The notes beneath the pieces were generated by a model. The model had not been told where the DNA came from. It saw nothing but the letters and a program-made list of their open reading frames with translations, and made no database searches. Source: Pseudomonadaceae bacterium (GTDB taxonomy: Bacteria > Pseudomonadota > Gammaproteobacteria > Pseudomonadales > Azotimanducaceae). Taken from it: DNA of 64,000 nucleotides. The DNA is taken from the NCBI GenBank assembly GCA_024743175.1, contig JANSXA010000002.1, forward strand, positions 496,001 through 560,000, written 5' to 3'. A program made the translations under genes and the position numbers. Shown one piece after another: positions 1-9,109 of the stretch. How positions within the stretch are numbered: position 1 is the first letter of the stretch; each line of letters starts with the position of its first letter.

Positions 1-391
1 AGGTAGCAGTGCAGCAACAGATACTGCCCTGGGCCATTTTGCCCGCTGGCAGGCAGAGGCTGACAACGGGCCGCTGAATGCCCTGGCCGAAGCCAGCAAC
101 CTGCTGAGCGATGCGCCTTGCATGGAGAATCTTGCCAGTTACACCCAGCTCCTGGGCCAACTGGACAAAGCTGCGGACCTGAATATTTTCACCCCAGCAC
201 ACCAGCGCTTAGCTACAATTGCGCACGCGCATCATCTTATCTATAAACCCTGCGGTGCCGGCGGTGGTGACATCGGCATAGCAGTGGGTGAAGACCGCAG
301 TGCTGTGCAACAATTCTGCAGCCAAGCAGCTGCTGCGAACTATGTTCCGCTAAACCTGGAGATTGCGCCCCATGGCGTCGAAAAAGCCTGA
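1..391 (+). CDS. Phosphomevalonate kinase, C-terminal part (cut by window edge)
   Basis: The reading frame is open from base 2 to the stop at 391, about 129 codons, so the 5' end lies outside the window. The product would phosphorylate mevalonate-5-phosphate to the diphosphate with ATP in the cytosol. The clearest signature is the third GHMP-kinase motif, KPCGAGGGDIGIAV, close to the SGAGGGDCGIA of known phosphomevalonate kinases. The next gene, an HMG-CoA reductase-mevalonate kinase fusion, overlaps its end by about 20 bases, which suggests translational coupling in a mevalonate operon. The ATG at 122 is internal, because the protein similarity continues upstream of it. Confidence 0.85.
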   Translation, partial: GSSAATDTALGHFARWQAEADNGPLNALAEASNLLSDAPCMENLASYTQLLGQLDKAADLNIFTPAHQRLATIAHAHHLIYKPCGAGGGDIGIAVGEDRSAVQQFCSQAAAANYVPLNLEIAPHGVEKA

Positions 392-2615
392 CTCACTGCC
401 TTCATCCCGCATTCCGAATTTTTTCCGCATGCCGGTGAATGACAGAATTGCGGCACTGCACGAACGCGGGTTACTCAACGCCAGCGACGTTGCGCAACTG
501 GTCTCGGCCCAGCATCAGCTTACGGTCAAAGTTGCTGACAAGATGATTGAGAACGTTGTCGGCGTATTTGGTCTGCCGATGGGTGTGGCGCTGAATTTCC
601 TGATTAACAACAAAGATTATGTTGTACCGCTGGTGGTTGAAGAACCTTCGATTGTGGCCGGCCTGTCCGGTGCTGCCCGCATGGCAAGGCTCGGCGGCGG
701 CTATACAGCCACTGCCAGCGATCCGATTCTGATCGGTCAGGTGCAGTCAGTTCTGAACGAAAATCCCGAACAGGCGATGGCAACATTGCTTGAGCATAAA
801 GACGAAATACTCGCCCTGGCCAACAGCCTGCACCCGAAAATGGTGGCGCGAGGTGGTGGCGCTATTGATATAGAAGTGTTTCATCATCACGCAGAACAGG
901 ATGGTCGACACATGGTGGTCCTGCACCTGCTGGTGAATACCTGTGATGCCATGGGCGCGAATCTGGTCAACACCATGTGCGAAGGCATTGCCGGGCTGGT
1001 GGAAAGCCTTACTGGCGGACAGGTTTTTCTGCGCATCCTGTCCAACCTGACCGACCGCGCGATCGCCCGGGCAAAAGTGGTCATTCCTACCGCCAATCTG
1101 GAAGGCAAAGGGTACAGTGGTGAGCAGGTTCGTGACGGCATCATTCTTGCCAATGATCTTGCCCTTGCCGACCCTTACCGGGCTGCAACACACAACAAAG
1201 GCATCATGAACGGTGTTGACGCGGTGGCCATCGCTACCGGCAATGACTGGCGCGCTATCGAAGCCGCCGCCCACGCTTTTGCCGCGCGCAGTGGTCGCTA
1301 CAAGGGGTTAACCCGCTGGTACAAAAACGCAGCAGGCGCGCTGGTTGGTGAAATTGAGATACCCATGAAAGTCGGTACCGTAGGCGGCTCGTTAGAGAGC
1401 AACCCATCGGTCAAAATCAACCACCGCCTGCTGGGTTCACCAAATGCCACCGAGCTGGCCTCGATCATGGGCACCATCGGACTGGCGCAGAATTTTGCCG
1501 CTCTGCGCGCGCTGTCAACCAATGGCATTCAGCAGAATCACATGAACCTGCATGCACGCAGTGTCGCCAGCAGCGCCGGTGTGCCTGAAGAACATTTTGA
1601 GAGCGTGGTAGAGGGGCTTATTGAATCCGGCGACATCAAAGTGTGGAAAGCTCAGGAAATAGCCAAAAACCTGTCGCGCAAAATAGCCCAACCGGACAGC
1701 GGTGAACGTTTTGCTGCCTGCGGCAAAATTATTCTGTTGGGCGAACATGCGGTAGTTTACGGCAGACCGGCAATTGCACTACCGATACCGCTGGCGGTGG
1801 AAGCCATGGTGCGACGCGAAGGCCAGGGTATCAATATTGTTATTCCACGATGGGGACTGGAACAGCCCGTGCACGCCAATACCCAGGGGCTCAGCGGCAT
1901 TCTGGCGAAAATTCTGAGTGACCTGGATCTTGACCAGGAGAACATGACCATAGAAGTGTTCCCGCACATTCCACGCGCCATGGGATTGGGTGGTTCTTCC
2001 GCGCTGGCGGTGGCTATTCTGCGCGCGATGGATGCCCAGTTTGAGCTTGGCCTGGACAACAATCGCATCAATGAACTGGCTTACGAGTGTGAAAAAGCAG
2101 CCCATGGCACACCCTCGGGTGTGGACAATACCGTGGCCACCTATGGCACGCCGCTGCGCTATCAGAAGACTGACGAGGGGCCTGTTTTCCGCGATCTACG
2201 CCTGACCGAACCCCTGCAGCTGGTGGTTGGCATCACCGGGCGGGAAAGCTTAACGGCTGACACCGTCGCCCAGGTGCGCAACGCCTGGACGCAGCATCCG
2301 GATCGATATAACAGCATTTTTGATCAGATTGGATCATTGACCGAGGCGGCTCAGGTAGCTCTGGAACAAGGTAAAACCGGGGACCTGGGGGACCTGATGA
2401 ACGTCTGCCATGGCTATCTCAATGCCCTGCAGCTGTCGACGCCAGAACTTGAGGAACTGATCCACATCGCCCGATCTAATGGCGCGTTAGGTGCAAAACT
2501 CACCGGCGGTGGTGGCGGCGGTTCGATGATTGCACTGTGCCCGGACAACCAGGATGCGGTCGCCCGCGCCATGCAGACCGCGGGATATGAGACCCTCAGC
2601 GTTACCGTGGGTTAG
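372..2615 (+). CDS. HMG-CoA reductase (class II) fused to mevalonate kinase
   Basis: One uninterrupted 747-residue frame. Residues 1 to about 425 are a class II HMG-CoA reductase, with ENVVG and GLPMG near residues 60-70, EEPS near 90 (catalytic Glu), DAMGAN, a Lys in the NKGIMNG segment and the catalytic His in QNHMNLHARS. Residues from about 445 to 747 are a GHMP mevalonate kinase with LLGEHAVVYG (about 452), the ATP loop GLGGSS (about 538) and the third motif LTGGGGGGS (about 710). All catalytic motifs are visible in both halves. Together they would reduce HMG-CoA to mevalonate and phosphorylate it. I prefer ATG 372, which has GGAG ten bases upstream, over the in-frame TTG at 363. I know of thiolase-HMGR fusions (MvaE) but not this pairing. 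Confidence 0.92.
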   Translation: MASKKPDSLPSSRIPNFFRMPVNDRIAALHERGLLNASDVAQLVSAQHQLTVKVADKMIENVVGVFGLPMGVALNFLINNKDYVVPLVVEEPSIVAGLSGAARMARLGGGYTATASDPILIGQVQSVLNENPEQAMATLLEHKDEILALANSLHPKMVARGGGAIDIEVFHHHAEQDGRHMVVLHLLVNTCDAMGANLVNTMCEGIAGLVESLTGGQVFLRILSNLTDRAIARAKVVIPTANLEGKGYSGEQVRDGIILANDLALADPYRAATHNKGIMNGVDAVAIATGNDWRAIEAAAHAFAARSGRYKGLTRWYKNAAGALVGEIEIPMKVGTVGGSLESNPSVKINHRLLGSPNATELASIMGTIGLAQNFAALRALSTNGIQQNHMNLHARSVASSAGVPEEHFESVVEGLIESGDIKVWKAQEIAKNLSRKIAQPDSGERFAACGKIILLGEHAVVYGRPAIALPIPLAVEAMVRREGQGINIVIPRWGLEQPVHANTQGLSGILAKILSDLDLDQENMTIEVFPHIPRAMGLGGSSALAVAILRAMDAQFELGLDNNRINELAYECEKAAHGTPSGVDNTVATYGTPLRYQKTDEGPVFRDLRLTEPLQLVVGITGRESLTADTVAQVRNAWTQHPDRYNSIFDQIGSLTEAAQVALEQGKTGDLGDLMNVCHGYLNALQLSTPELEELIHIARSNGALGAKLTGGGGGGSMIALCPDNQDAVARAMQTAGYETLSVTVG

Positions 2616-2629
2616 GCGTCAGAAGTTAA

Positions 2630-3238
2630 CTATTTGTTGTCGTCTAACGACAGGTGTGTCGTGTCCGGCGGCGGCGGTGCAGGCTCACGCTCGAGTTGCG
2701 CCAGAATTTCACCAACCCCGGCGAGTTCAAAATCAGCATCAATCTCAGCAACCACAACATCTGCAGAAATATCTTTTATACCCAGCTGGGCGCCTAACTC
2801 GGCCAGCGTCAGGTGATCCACATCCGGTACTGCAGGTTGAGGCTCTGGTTCATCCGTGTTGAAGACCGCACCCTGCACCGACAGATGAGAGGTATCTACG
2901 TCTATCTCAGGCGCTGTGGGTCGCTCATGTGGCGCCAGGACATCAGCACCAGGTGGCAGTACATGCAGACCATCTGCCTGCGGCGGCTTTTCTGCTGGGG
3001 TATCGGATTCCAGTGGCAGTACGCGTAAGCGAGCACCCGCCTTTTCAAACGCTGTCTGGTAGCGCACCGCTGTGGCTTCATCCGTGGCTTTTTTAACCAC
3101 AACCGGCTTGCCTGAGAACAGGGCTTCCATACGATCGTCATCCAGTTTCAGTACCGCCTGCAGGCGCTTCTTCACAACCGCTGGATGTTGACCAGAGGTC
3201 ACCTCTGCGGAGAAAACCAAACGATATTCATCACTCAT
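2630..3238 (-). CDS. Conserved hypothetical protein, Pro/Glu-rich C-terminus
   Basis: 202 residues from ATG 3238. A TTG at 3268 would add ten residues, but neither start has a strong ribosome site. Residues 1-75 form a compact domain, SDEYRLVFSAEV then FSGKPVVVKK and a segment rich in Ala and Lys. I recognise this as the N-terminal module found in many proteobacterial hypotheticals, often ahead of membrane domains. Here the rest is acidic and proline-rich, with no membrane segment and two THLSL/SHLSV-like repeats (DVDTSHLSVQ and DTTHLSLDD), which suggests a disordered tail with short binding motifs. It converges on the mevalonate operon. No function can be assigned. Confidence 0.75.
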   Translation of the reverse strand: MSDEYRLVFSAEVTSGQHPAVVKKRLQAVLKLDDDRMEALFSGKPVVVKKATDEATAVRYQTAFEKAGARLRVLPLESDTPAEKPPQADGLHVLPPGADVLAPHERPTAPEIDVDTSHLSVQGAVFNTDEPEPQPAVPDVDHLTLAELGAQLGIKDISADVVVAEIDADFELAGVGEILAQLEREPAPPPPDTTHLSLDDNK

Positions 3239-3314
3239 GGCGGCGAATGTACACGTGATTGATCTCAAAACCTAGTCGAGGGAAACTGCAGGCACACAAA
3301 AGGGAGATGGGATC

Positions 3315-4409
3315 ATGGGCACACCTGCAAACGTAGTGGTATTACCACAGGACAGCGCTGAATTACGCATTGAGAGTCTCAACCTGCCTGACCCTGGTCC
3401 AACCCAGGTGGTGGTCAAACAGTATGCTTCCGGTATCTGCCACTCTCAGCTGCACCAGATGCACCGGCCACGTACCTCACCGGTCATTCTCGGGCATGAA
3501 TCCACCGGTGTCGTGCTTAAGACCGGATCAGAAGTCAGCCACGTGCAGGAGGGTGATACGGTGCTGGTGACCTGGGTGCCACGTAATGCTGCAGCCACAG
3601 ACGTGCCACCTGTTACCGCCACCCTTGACGTCAGCGACGGCGTGGCGGTGTCAGAGAACGTGTTTACCTGGGCTGACCACACATTATGTGATCAGCAATA
3701 TGTGGTGAAAGTTAACGCTGATATTGCTAAAGACGTCACCGCGATTATCGGCTGTGCCGTGATGACCGGCGCCGGTGCGGTGATCAATACCGCCAAAGTT
3801 CAGCCTGGTGACAGCGTAGTGATCTTCGGTGTTGGCGGTGTCGGGCTTTCAGCTGTAGTTGGCGCCCGGGTAGCCGGTGCCAATCCGATCATCGCCGTGG
3901 ACCTCGACGACAACAAACTCGACTTTGCAAAAGCCTTTGGGGCCACCCACGGCATCAATGCCAGCCACACAGATCCTATTGCGGCTATTCACGAAATGAC
4001 CGCCACCGAGGGTAAGTTCACCATTTTCAAACAACCGGTTTCAGGCGTAGATTTCGCCTTTGACTGCATCGGTATCAAACAGACCATGGAGCAGATTGTG
4101 CCCGCCTGCCGAGCCGGACATTTTGGCGCAGGCCCAGGCGGTACCGCTGTACTGGTTGGTGTCCCGACAACTTCCGTGGAACTGAACGCAATAGACGTGC
4201 TGGTCAATGAGAAGCACTTCATCGGCAGTATCGGTGGTTCCTGCGCGCCGGATCGGGATTTCCCCACATTTCTCGGCTGGCATGCTGACGGCACACTGGA
4301 CCTGGAACGCATGGTCACCGCCCGCTACCGGCTGGAGGACATCAATGAAGCCACCGACGCTCTGCAGGCGGGTAAAATCAGCGGCCGCGCAATCCTCGAG
4401 TTCGACTGA
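3315..4409 (+). CDS. Zinc-type alcohol dehydrogenase without the structural-zinc lobe
   Basis: A 364-residue medium-chain dehydrogenase of the class III alcohol dehydrogenase type. Visible catalytic-zinc ligands are Cys42 (GICHSQ), His61-Glu62 (GHEST) and the Cys of IIGCAV. The nucleotide fold is FGVGGVGLS followed by an Asp after the second strand (IAVDLDD), pointing to NAD. Where family members have four structural-zinc cysteines, this protein has an insert of about 40 residues without cysteine. The ATG is preceded by AGGGAGATGGG. A hydrolase gene follows 18 bases after its stop on the same strand, so the two are probably co-transcribed. The substrate is probably an alcohol or aldehyde and is not otherwise known. 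Confidence 0.85.
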   Translation: MGTPANVVVLPQDSAELRIESLNLPDPGPTQVVVKQYASGICHSQLHQMHRPRTSPVILGHESTGVVLKTGSEVSHVQEGDTVLVTWVPRNAAATDVPPVTATLDVSDGVAVSENVFTWADHTLCDQQYVVKVNADIAKDVTAIIGCAVMTGAGAVINTAKVQPGDSVVIFGVGGVGLSAVVGARVAGANPIIAVDLDDNKLDFAKAFGATHGINASHTDPIAAIHEMTATEGKFTIFKQPVSGVDFAFDCIGIKQTMEQIVPACRAGHFGAGPGGTAVLVGVPTTSVELNAIDVLVNEKHFIGSIGGSCAPDRDFPTFLGWHADGTLDLERMVTARYRLEDINEATDALQAGKISGRAILEFD

Positions 4410-4427
4410 ATCAGTTTGAGTCCAGAC

Positions 4428-5279
4428 ATGCACACCACCTGCTTTTACAATCACCCGCCTGCCGATGACACCACCATGGGTCTCGGCCTGCAGACCGCAT
4501 ATAACGATATCGGTAAGGGCGAAGCCTTTGTGCTGGTACACGGCTATACCGGCTCCAAACTGGACTTCCAGGACCAGCTGCCCTGGTTCGCCGATCGTTA
4601 TCGTGTCATTGCAATAGATCAGCGTGGGCACGGCGAAAGCAGCAATCTGGGACCCTATTCACTGAATCAGTCTGTTACTGATCTGATCCGATTTCTTGAT
4701 GGTCTGGATATCGAGCGCTGCCATCTGCTGGGCCATTCTCTTGGCGGTATGGTTGTTATGCGTACCCTGCTTGATGCGCCACAGCGATTCGCCTCTGCAA
4801 TCCTGATGGATACAGCACCTCATGGGATAACACTGTACCCGGAAAACATACGCAAGCTGCTGAATCAGAAAGTTGCAGACGAGGGTTGTGCTACTTTACT
4901 CGAGGGGATGCAGGGTCAGCCGCAGAACTCTGCAACTCAGCGCGGTATCGATTATCTGGGAGAAGCTGAACACTGGCGCCGCATCCGCACCAAACTGGAA
5001 CAGATGGATCCTGCCGCGTTTGCACAACTGGGTATGGCAATCAGTGAACAGGCGCCGGTGACCGAACAGCTGAGTGAAATTACCTTACCCGTCTCCATCA
5101 TTGTCGGCAGCGAAGACAAACCTTTTGTTGGTCCAGCCAAACTGATGCAGAAGAAACTGCCTGACAGTCAGTTGTTACGCATCAAAAAAGCAGGCCATTG
5201 CCCACAGTATGAAAACGCGGAAGCCTGGCGGGCTGCTGTGGATGCCCATTTTGCCTTTGCCGGCAACCACGCAGCTTAG
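4428..5279 (+). CDS. Alpha/beta-fold hydrolase
   Basis: 283 residues from ATG 4428. TTG 4416 and ATG 4476 are alternatives, and none has a strong Shine-Dalgarno. The core begins with the oxyanion segment VHGYTGSK, then IDQRGHGES, the nucleophile elbow GHSLGG, a charge-relay Asp in VGSEDKPF and the His in KAGHCPQ, so the catalytic triad is complete. The length is normal for a cytosolic monomeric esterase or hydrolase, and there is no signal peptide. It follows the zinc dehydrogenase by 18 bases and probably shares its transcript. It converges with the beta-lactamase-fold gene, with 8 bases between stops and no visible terminator. Confidence 0.85.
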   Translation: MHTTCFYNHPPADDTTMGLGLQTAYNDIGKGEAFVLVHGYTGSKLDFQDQLPWFADRYRVIAIDQRGHGESSNLGPYSLNQSVTDLIRFLDGLDIERCHLLGHSLGGMVVMRTLLDAPQRFASAILMDTAPHGITLYPENIRKLLNQKVADEGCATLLEGMQGQPQNSATQRGIDYLGEAEHWRRIRTKLEQMDPAAFAQLGMAISEQAPVTEQLSEITLPVSIIVGSEDKPFVGPAKLMQKKLPDSQLLRIKKAGHCPQYENAEAWRAAVDAHFAFAGNHAA

Positions 5280-5287
5280 ACCAGCAG

Positions 5288-6421
5288 TTAAAGAGACTTG
5301 TAAGCCGCCTGCAGCAGGTTGAAACCTCTGGTGTCGCCCAGTAAACCTGCAAACATCCGATTCATGACGTAAGAAGTGCACATACGCGCATCCTGATCGA
5401 CCACAATAGTTGAGCCACCCCAGCCACCCCAGTAAGCAATGTGCTCATTGGGACCCATGGGCATGGCATCTCCAGTCAATCCGTAACCCATACCAAAGCG
5501 TATAGGCACTCCCAGAGCCAGATCAGTGCCGTTGGTCTGCTCATCAAACACACGCGCCGCACCTTCGGGTGATAACAGCTGCACGCCAAAGGCTGAACCA
5601 CCATTGGCGACCGGTGTTTGTGCACGAACCACTGCGCGCGCATTACCATGACCATTAGCTGCTGGTATTTCCGCTTTACGCCACGCAGCCGTACGCGACA
5701 TCGACGCTCTGGCAGAGGGGTTGCGGAAGGTTCTGGCGGCAATTGAATTCGGATCGCCACCCGCCTGGGTCGCCAGGTCTTCTTTTGGCGGAATCAGGTT
5801 ACCGATGCGGTCAAAATGCGCCTCACCAATGCCGATATGGAAGTCGGCCTGCAAAGGTCCGGCTATTTCATCTTTGAAAAACGTACCGATGGTTTTACCC
5901 GTGATGCGCCGTACCACTTCACCGATCAGATGACCCTGGGTTAACGCATGGTAGCCACTGGCGGTGCCAGGCTCCCACCAGGGTGCCTGACGGGCCAGCG
6001 CATCAACCATTTTTTCCCAGTCACACACATCTTCACCCTGCATGGTTTCATCCATACCAGATAGTCCGGCGCTGTGACTCATGAAATGACGAACCTCAAC
6101 ATTTTCTTTACCGTTCTGGGCAAACTCCGGCCAGTAGCTGGCCACCTTGGCGTATAAGTCCAACTCTCCGCGATCAGCCAGCACCAGAGCACACAGAGCC
6201 GCCATGGTTTTTGTCGTGGAGTACACATTGACGATGGTGTCTTCCTGCCAGGGCTGAGTTTTTTCTTCATCTTTAAAGCCGCCCCAGAGGTCGACGACAA
6301 ATTCACCTTCAACCGTGATGGCACAACTGGCGCCAAGGTCATCTTTTTCAGTAAAGTTTTTTTCAAAGGCCTCACGCACAGAAGCAAATTTTTCATCACA
6401 GTGGCCGTGGATCGCAGTCAT
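5288..6421 (-). CDS. Class C beta-lactamase-fold serine hydrolase (esterase/EstB type)
   Basis: 377 residues. The SxxK nucleophile motif is Ser68-Thr-Thr-Lys71 (VYSTTKTM), and a Tyr in ASGYHALTQ supplies the second motif. A Gly-rich WGGWGGS segment near the C-terminus sits where the KTG-like strand is expected. There is no signal peptide, so it is likely a cytosolic esterase, transesterase or carboxypeptidase-like enzyme rather than a resistance beta-lactamase. GGAGAG lies at a good distance before the ATG. It is divergent from the MaoC-type hydratase, and the 135-base gap between them must hold both promoters. Confidence 0.88.
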   Translation of the reverse strand: MTAIHGHCDEKFASVREAFEKNFTEKDDLGASCAITVEGEFVVDLWGGFKDEEKTQPWQEDTIVNVYSTTKTMAALCALVLADRGELDLYAKVASYWPEFAQNGKENVEVRHFMSHSAGLSGMDETMQGEDVCDWEKMVDALARQAPWWEPGTASGYHALTQGHLIGEVVRRITGKTIGTFFKDEIAGPLQADFHIGIGEAHFDRIGNLIPPKEDLATQAGGDPNSIAARTFRNPSARASMSRTAAWRKAEIPAANGHGNARAVVRAQTPVANGGSAFGVQLLSPEGAARVFDEQTNGTDLALGVPIRFGMGYGLTGDAMPMGPNEHIAYWGGWGGSTIVVDQDARMCTSYVMNRMFAGLLGDTRGFNLLQAAYKSL

Positions 6422-6556
6422 CAGGTTCTCTCCAGAAATTTAGCCCAACAGAGTAACCGACTCGTTAACAATTTCAAAAAGAGCTTTGACTGGTGGTGCT
6501 TTTCGTTAAGGTAGAGAGATACAGTAGGGACATAGAACCGAGACAGGGAGATACAG

Positions 6557-7393
6557 ATGCCTATTAATCCAGAAGCCGTCGGTGCCAAAGGCACCCCTAC
6601 CCGCCGCAAGTGGGACAGCAAAGATGCGCTGCTTTACGCAGTGGGTGTTGGCGCCGGTACCGATGAGCTTGCTTTCACCACAGAAAATACCAAAGACATT
6701 GAACAGAAAGTATTACCCACCTTTGCCGTGATTATCGGTGGCGGCGGCGCGCCGTTTGATAAAATCGGCAGCTTTAATCCCATGCTCATGGTGCATGGCG
6801 AACAGGGCATAGAGCTGTTTGACGAGATTCCTGCAGAAGGCGAAATTGAAAGTGTCGGCGAGTGCACTGCGATCTGGGACAAAGGGTCTGCTGCGGTGCT
6901 GGAATTTGAATCGACCGCCACCAATGTGGCTACCGGCAAACCTCTGTTAAAAACACGGACCATGCTGTTCTGCCGCGGTGAAGGCGGCTGGGGTGGCGAA
7001 CGTGGTCCCAGCGAAAAGATCGAATTCCCCGATCGCGCGCCGGATCACAGCGTGGAATACACTACCCGCGAAGATCAGGCGCTGACCTATCGCCTGTCCG
7101 GCGATCGCAATCCGCTGCATTCAGACCCATCGTTTGCCGCCGTCGGCGGTTTTGATAAACCCATTCTGCACGGCCTGTGCACCTGGGGTATTACTGGCCG
7201 TGCACTCCTGCATACCCTGTGTGACAGTGATCCGTCACGCTTCAAAGCCATGAACAGCCGCTTTTCGAAGCCGGTTATTCCCGGTGATACATTGACGATC
7301 AACATGTGGGTTGATGGTCAGCAGGCTTTGTTCCAGACCTTGAATCAGAATGGCGACGTGGTCATTGACCAGGGGCAATTCACCTTCATCTAG
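6557..7393 (+). CDS. MaoC-type 2-enoyl-CoA hydratase (hydratase 2, double hot-dog)
   Basis: A 278-residue protein resembling the hydratase-2 domain of peroxisomal multifunctional enzyme 2. The C-terminal half carries the hydratase 2 signature YRLSGDRNPLHSDP, containing the catalytic Asp and His, followed by KPILHGLCTWG. The N-terminal half is the second, degenerate hot-dog. It would hydrate trans-2-enoyl-CoA to the (R)-3-hydroxyacyl-CoA in the cytosol. AGGGAGATACAG precedes the ATG. It stands alone on its transcript and converges with the DUF4139 gene. Confidence 0.9.
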   Translation: MPINPEAVGAKGTPTRRKWDSKDALLYAVGVGAGTDELAFTTENTKDIEQKVLPTFAVIIGGGGAPFDKIGSFNPMLMVHGEQGIELFDEIPAEGEIESVGECTAIWDKGSAAVLEFESTATNVATGKPLLKTRTMLFCRGEGGWGGERGPSEKIEFPDRAPDHSVEYTTREDQALTYRLSGDRNPLHSDPSFAAVGGFDKPILHGLCTWGITGRALLHTLCDSDPSRFKAMNSRFSKPVIPGDTLTINMWVDGQQALFQTLNQNGDVVIDQGQFTFI

Positions 7394-7417
7394 TGCCCCG
7401 CGGGTTCTGGTATCTCA

Positions 7418-9064
7418 TCAGCCTTCCCTGGGGCTCAACCGCATGGAAGCGGGATAGCTGACTTCATACTGATGACGAATTCTGCTGCTTTCGCCCGCGG
7501 CAAGCGTCTGCCGCCAAACGATAACCCCGGGTTTATCCTTGTAATCGGTTTCGCTGGGTGCTGTGGCAGTACGGGGAACAGTGACTTCAATGTCGTCATT
7601 TGCGGCAACCGGATAGCGGTCGAACACTTCGATCTGCGTGTCGCTGCCACGACGGTTGGTGATCTCAAACAGTTTGTCTGTCAGCTCAGTCTTCTGCCGC
7701 CCAATAAAACCACTTTCTGCAGAACTGCCACCCTGATCCGTCACCACAACATCTACCCTGCGGTCCTGTCCCATCGGCAGGGTCACTTCTGCACCGGTTA
7801 GTGTTGTCGGCAGGAAGGTTTCGCCAACATAGACCTGATCGACGTAGACCATCATGTTACTCGCGTACAGAGGCAATTGATCGGTATAAGTAAACTGAGC
7901 GGTCAGAAACGCATCGCTGCTGAAACGCGGCACTATCTGGGTGACCAGCTTCGCAGTTGTGGCAAACTCTGCCAGCTCAAAACTCTGCGCGTCATCGGTG
8001 CGATTGGCCAGATTCACTCGTCCGGGGACGCGATAAGAGACCGCATAATTACCAATTTCAGGTGGTGGGCCAGACGCGCCTCTGCTGGCGGTGACCATCA
8101 CCTCTTCCAGTGCGCTGTCCGCCATCGCCCGTTTCTCCATCTGCGGCGCAAATTGAGGCCTGACCTGAGCCGGATCTATGAGATCAAGAAACTGACTGCG
8201 GGTTGTTGGTGCAACCAGGTTACCGCTGGGGGCACTGGTGGAGAGTGTCAATTCTATGTTGTTCCAGGACTCATCACTGAACTGTTGCACCAGGGCTTTC
8301 TGCACAATGCGCAAGCGCTTGCTTTCACTGTCGAGATAGGACGTGTAATTCGGTGACCATTGCGCGCCGGGCTGGAAATAGTGCAGTTTGATGGTGGCGT
8401 CAGTTGCCGCTGCAGCTGCCAGCGAAACATCAACCTTGAGAGAGGAAAGTCGCTTTCCGCGCAGAGTCTGCATCTCGTTCTTCAGTTTAGCCAGGTCCAG
8501 ATCAAGCTGTTTGCGCTTTCTGGCGTTGTCACGCAGGGTTGCTCGCGCAGCGCTGCTGCCTTCGTCCAACACCGCTAACGCAGCACGCCAGGATGAAATA
8601 TCTGCGGCTCCGCGAGCACCCTCGAACCAGCTTTCTTTAGCGTAACCCTGGGCTATGCCATCCAGAAAACGAAGCTTTAACTGTGCCGTCTGGCTGCTGT
8701 CGTCCAATGCCGCCATATCGTCTACAACGGCATCAATCTGCTGCTGCAGTTCATTAACCTGGGCATCAAATGCGTCGCGCTGTTGCAGAATGTCAAATTT
8801 TATCTGTCCCAGATTGACACCGTCCGCCAGCATTTCAAGCTGAAACCTGGACTGGTCAATGTTGGCGGGCAAACCGGTGAAGCTCAGTGATTGCTGCCCT
8901 GCCTGCAGCGGCACCTGCGCCACCCGGGTAACCGTTGCACCACTGTTGTAAACTGTTACCGCGTCAATCCGCGATGAAACATTTTGCGCGTGCGCATCAC
9001 CAGAGGGCAGCAAAGTCGCAAACACCAGGATTGACAAAACCACCAACACATTCAAACCGCGCAT
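7418..9064 (-). CDS. DUF4139-domain exported protein (mucoidy inhibitor MuiA family)
   Basis: 548 residues with an N-terminal signal peptide (hydrophobic core VLVVLSILVFATLL, cleavage expected after DAHA). A DUF4140-like N-terminal domain (strand-rich, TVYNSGATVTR) leads into a coiled-coil stretch, about residues 100-220, of Asp/Glu/Leu/Lys-rich helices. The DUF4139 beta domain follows, with KLHYFQPGAQWSPNY and an immunoglobulin-like C-terminus ending in RHQYEVSYP. This family is found in envelopes of many bacteria; its biochemical role is unknown to me. A hairpin followed by a T-rich tract lies immediately before the start codon (9077-9109). Confidence 0.88.
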   Translation of the reverse strand: MRGLNVLVVLSILVFATLLPSGDAHAQNVSSRIDAVTVYNSGATVTRVAQVPLQAGQQSLSFTGLPANIDQSRFQLEMLADGVNLGQIKFDILQQRDAFDAQVNELQQQIDAVVDDMAALDDSSQTAQLKLRFLDGIAQGYAKESWFEGARGAADISSWRAALAVLDEGSSAARATLRDNARKRKQLDLDLAKLKNEMQTLRGKRLSSLKVDVSLAAAAATDATIKLHYFQPGAQWSPNYTSYLDSESKRLRIVQKALVQQFSDESWNNIELTLSTSAPSGNLVAPTTRSQFLDLIDPAQVRPQFAPQMEKRAMADSALEEVMVTASRGASGPPPEIGNYAVSYRVPGRVNLANRTDDAQSFELAEFATTAKLVTQIVPRFSSDAFLTAQFTYTDQLPLYASNMMVYVDQVYVGETFLPTTLTGAEVTLPMGQDRRVDVVVTDQGGSSAESGFIGRQKTELTDKLFEITNRRGSDTQIEVFDRYPVAANDDIEVTVPRTATAPSETDYKDKPGVIVWRQTLAAGESSRIRHQYEVSYPASMRLSPREG

Positions 9065-9072
9065 CCATCATC

Positions 9073-9109
9073 TCCAATAAAACCAGGCAGGTTGATCTTC
9101 ATACCTGCC
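9073..9109 (-). terminator. Hairpin with T-rich tail between the 107-aa gene and the DUF4139 gene
   Basis: On the minus strand GGCAGGT (9109-9103 direction) and ACCTGCC form a 7-bp perfect stem with a 10-base loop, followed by TGGTTTTATT. This is a reasonable intrinsic terminator for the upstream 107-aa gene. Its tail ends only about ten bases before the DUF4139 start codon and carries the GGAG ribosome site, so it may also act in that gene's 5' leader. Confidence 0.6.

Noticed and set aside
747-1274. 175-aa antisense ORF within the HMG-CoA reductase part
   Set aside because: It lies opposite a gene with intact catalytic motifs and has no recognised domain or ribosome site; it is a shadow of codon bias.
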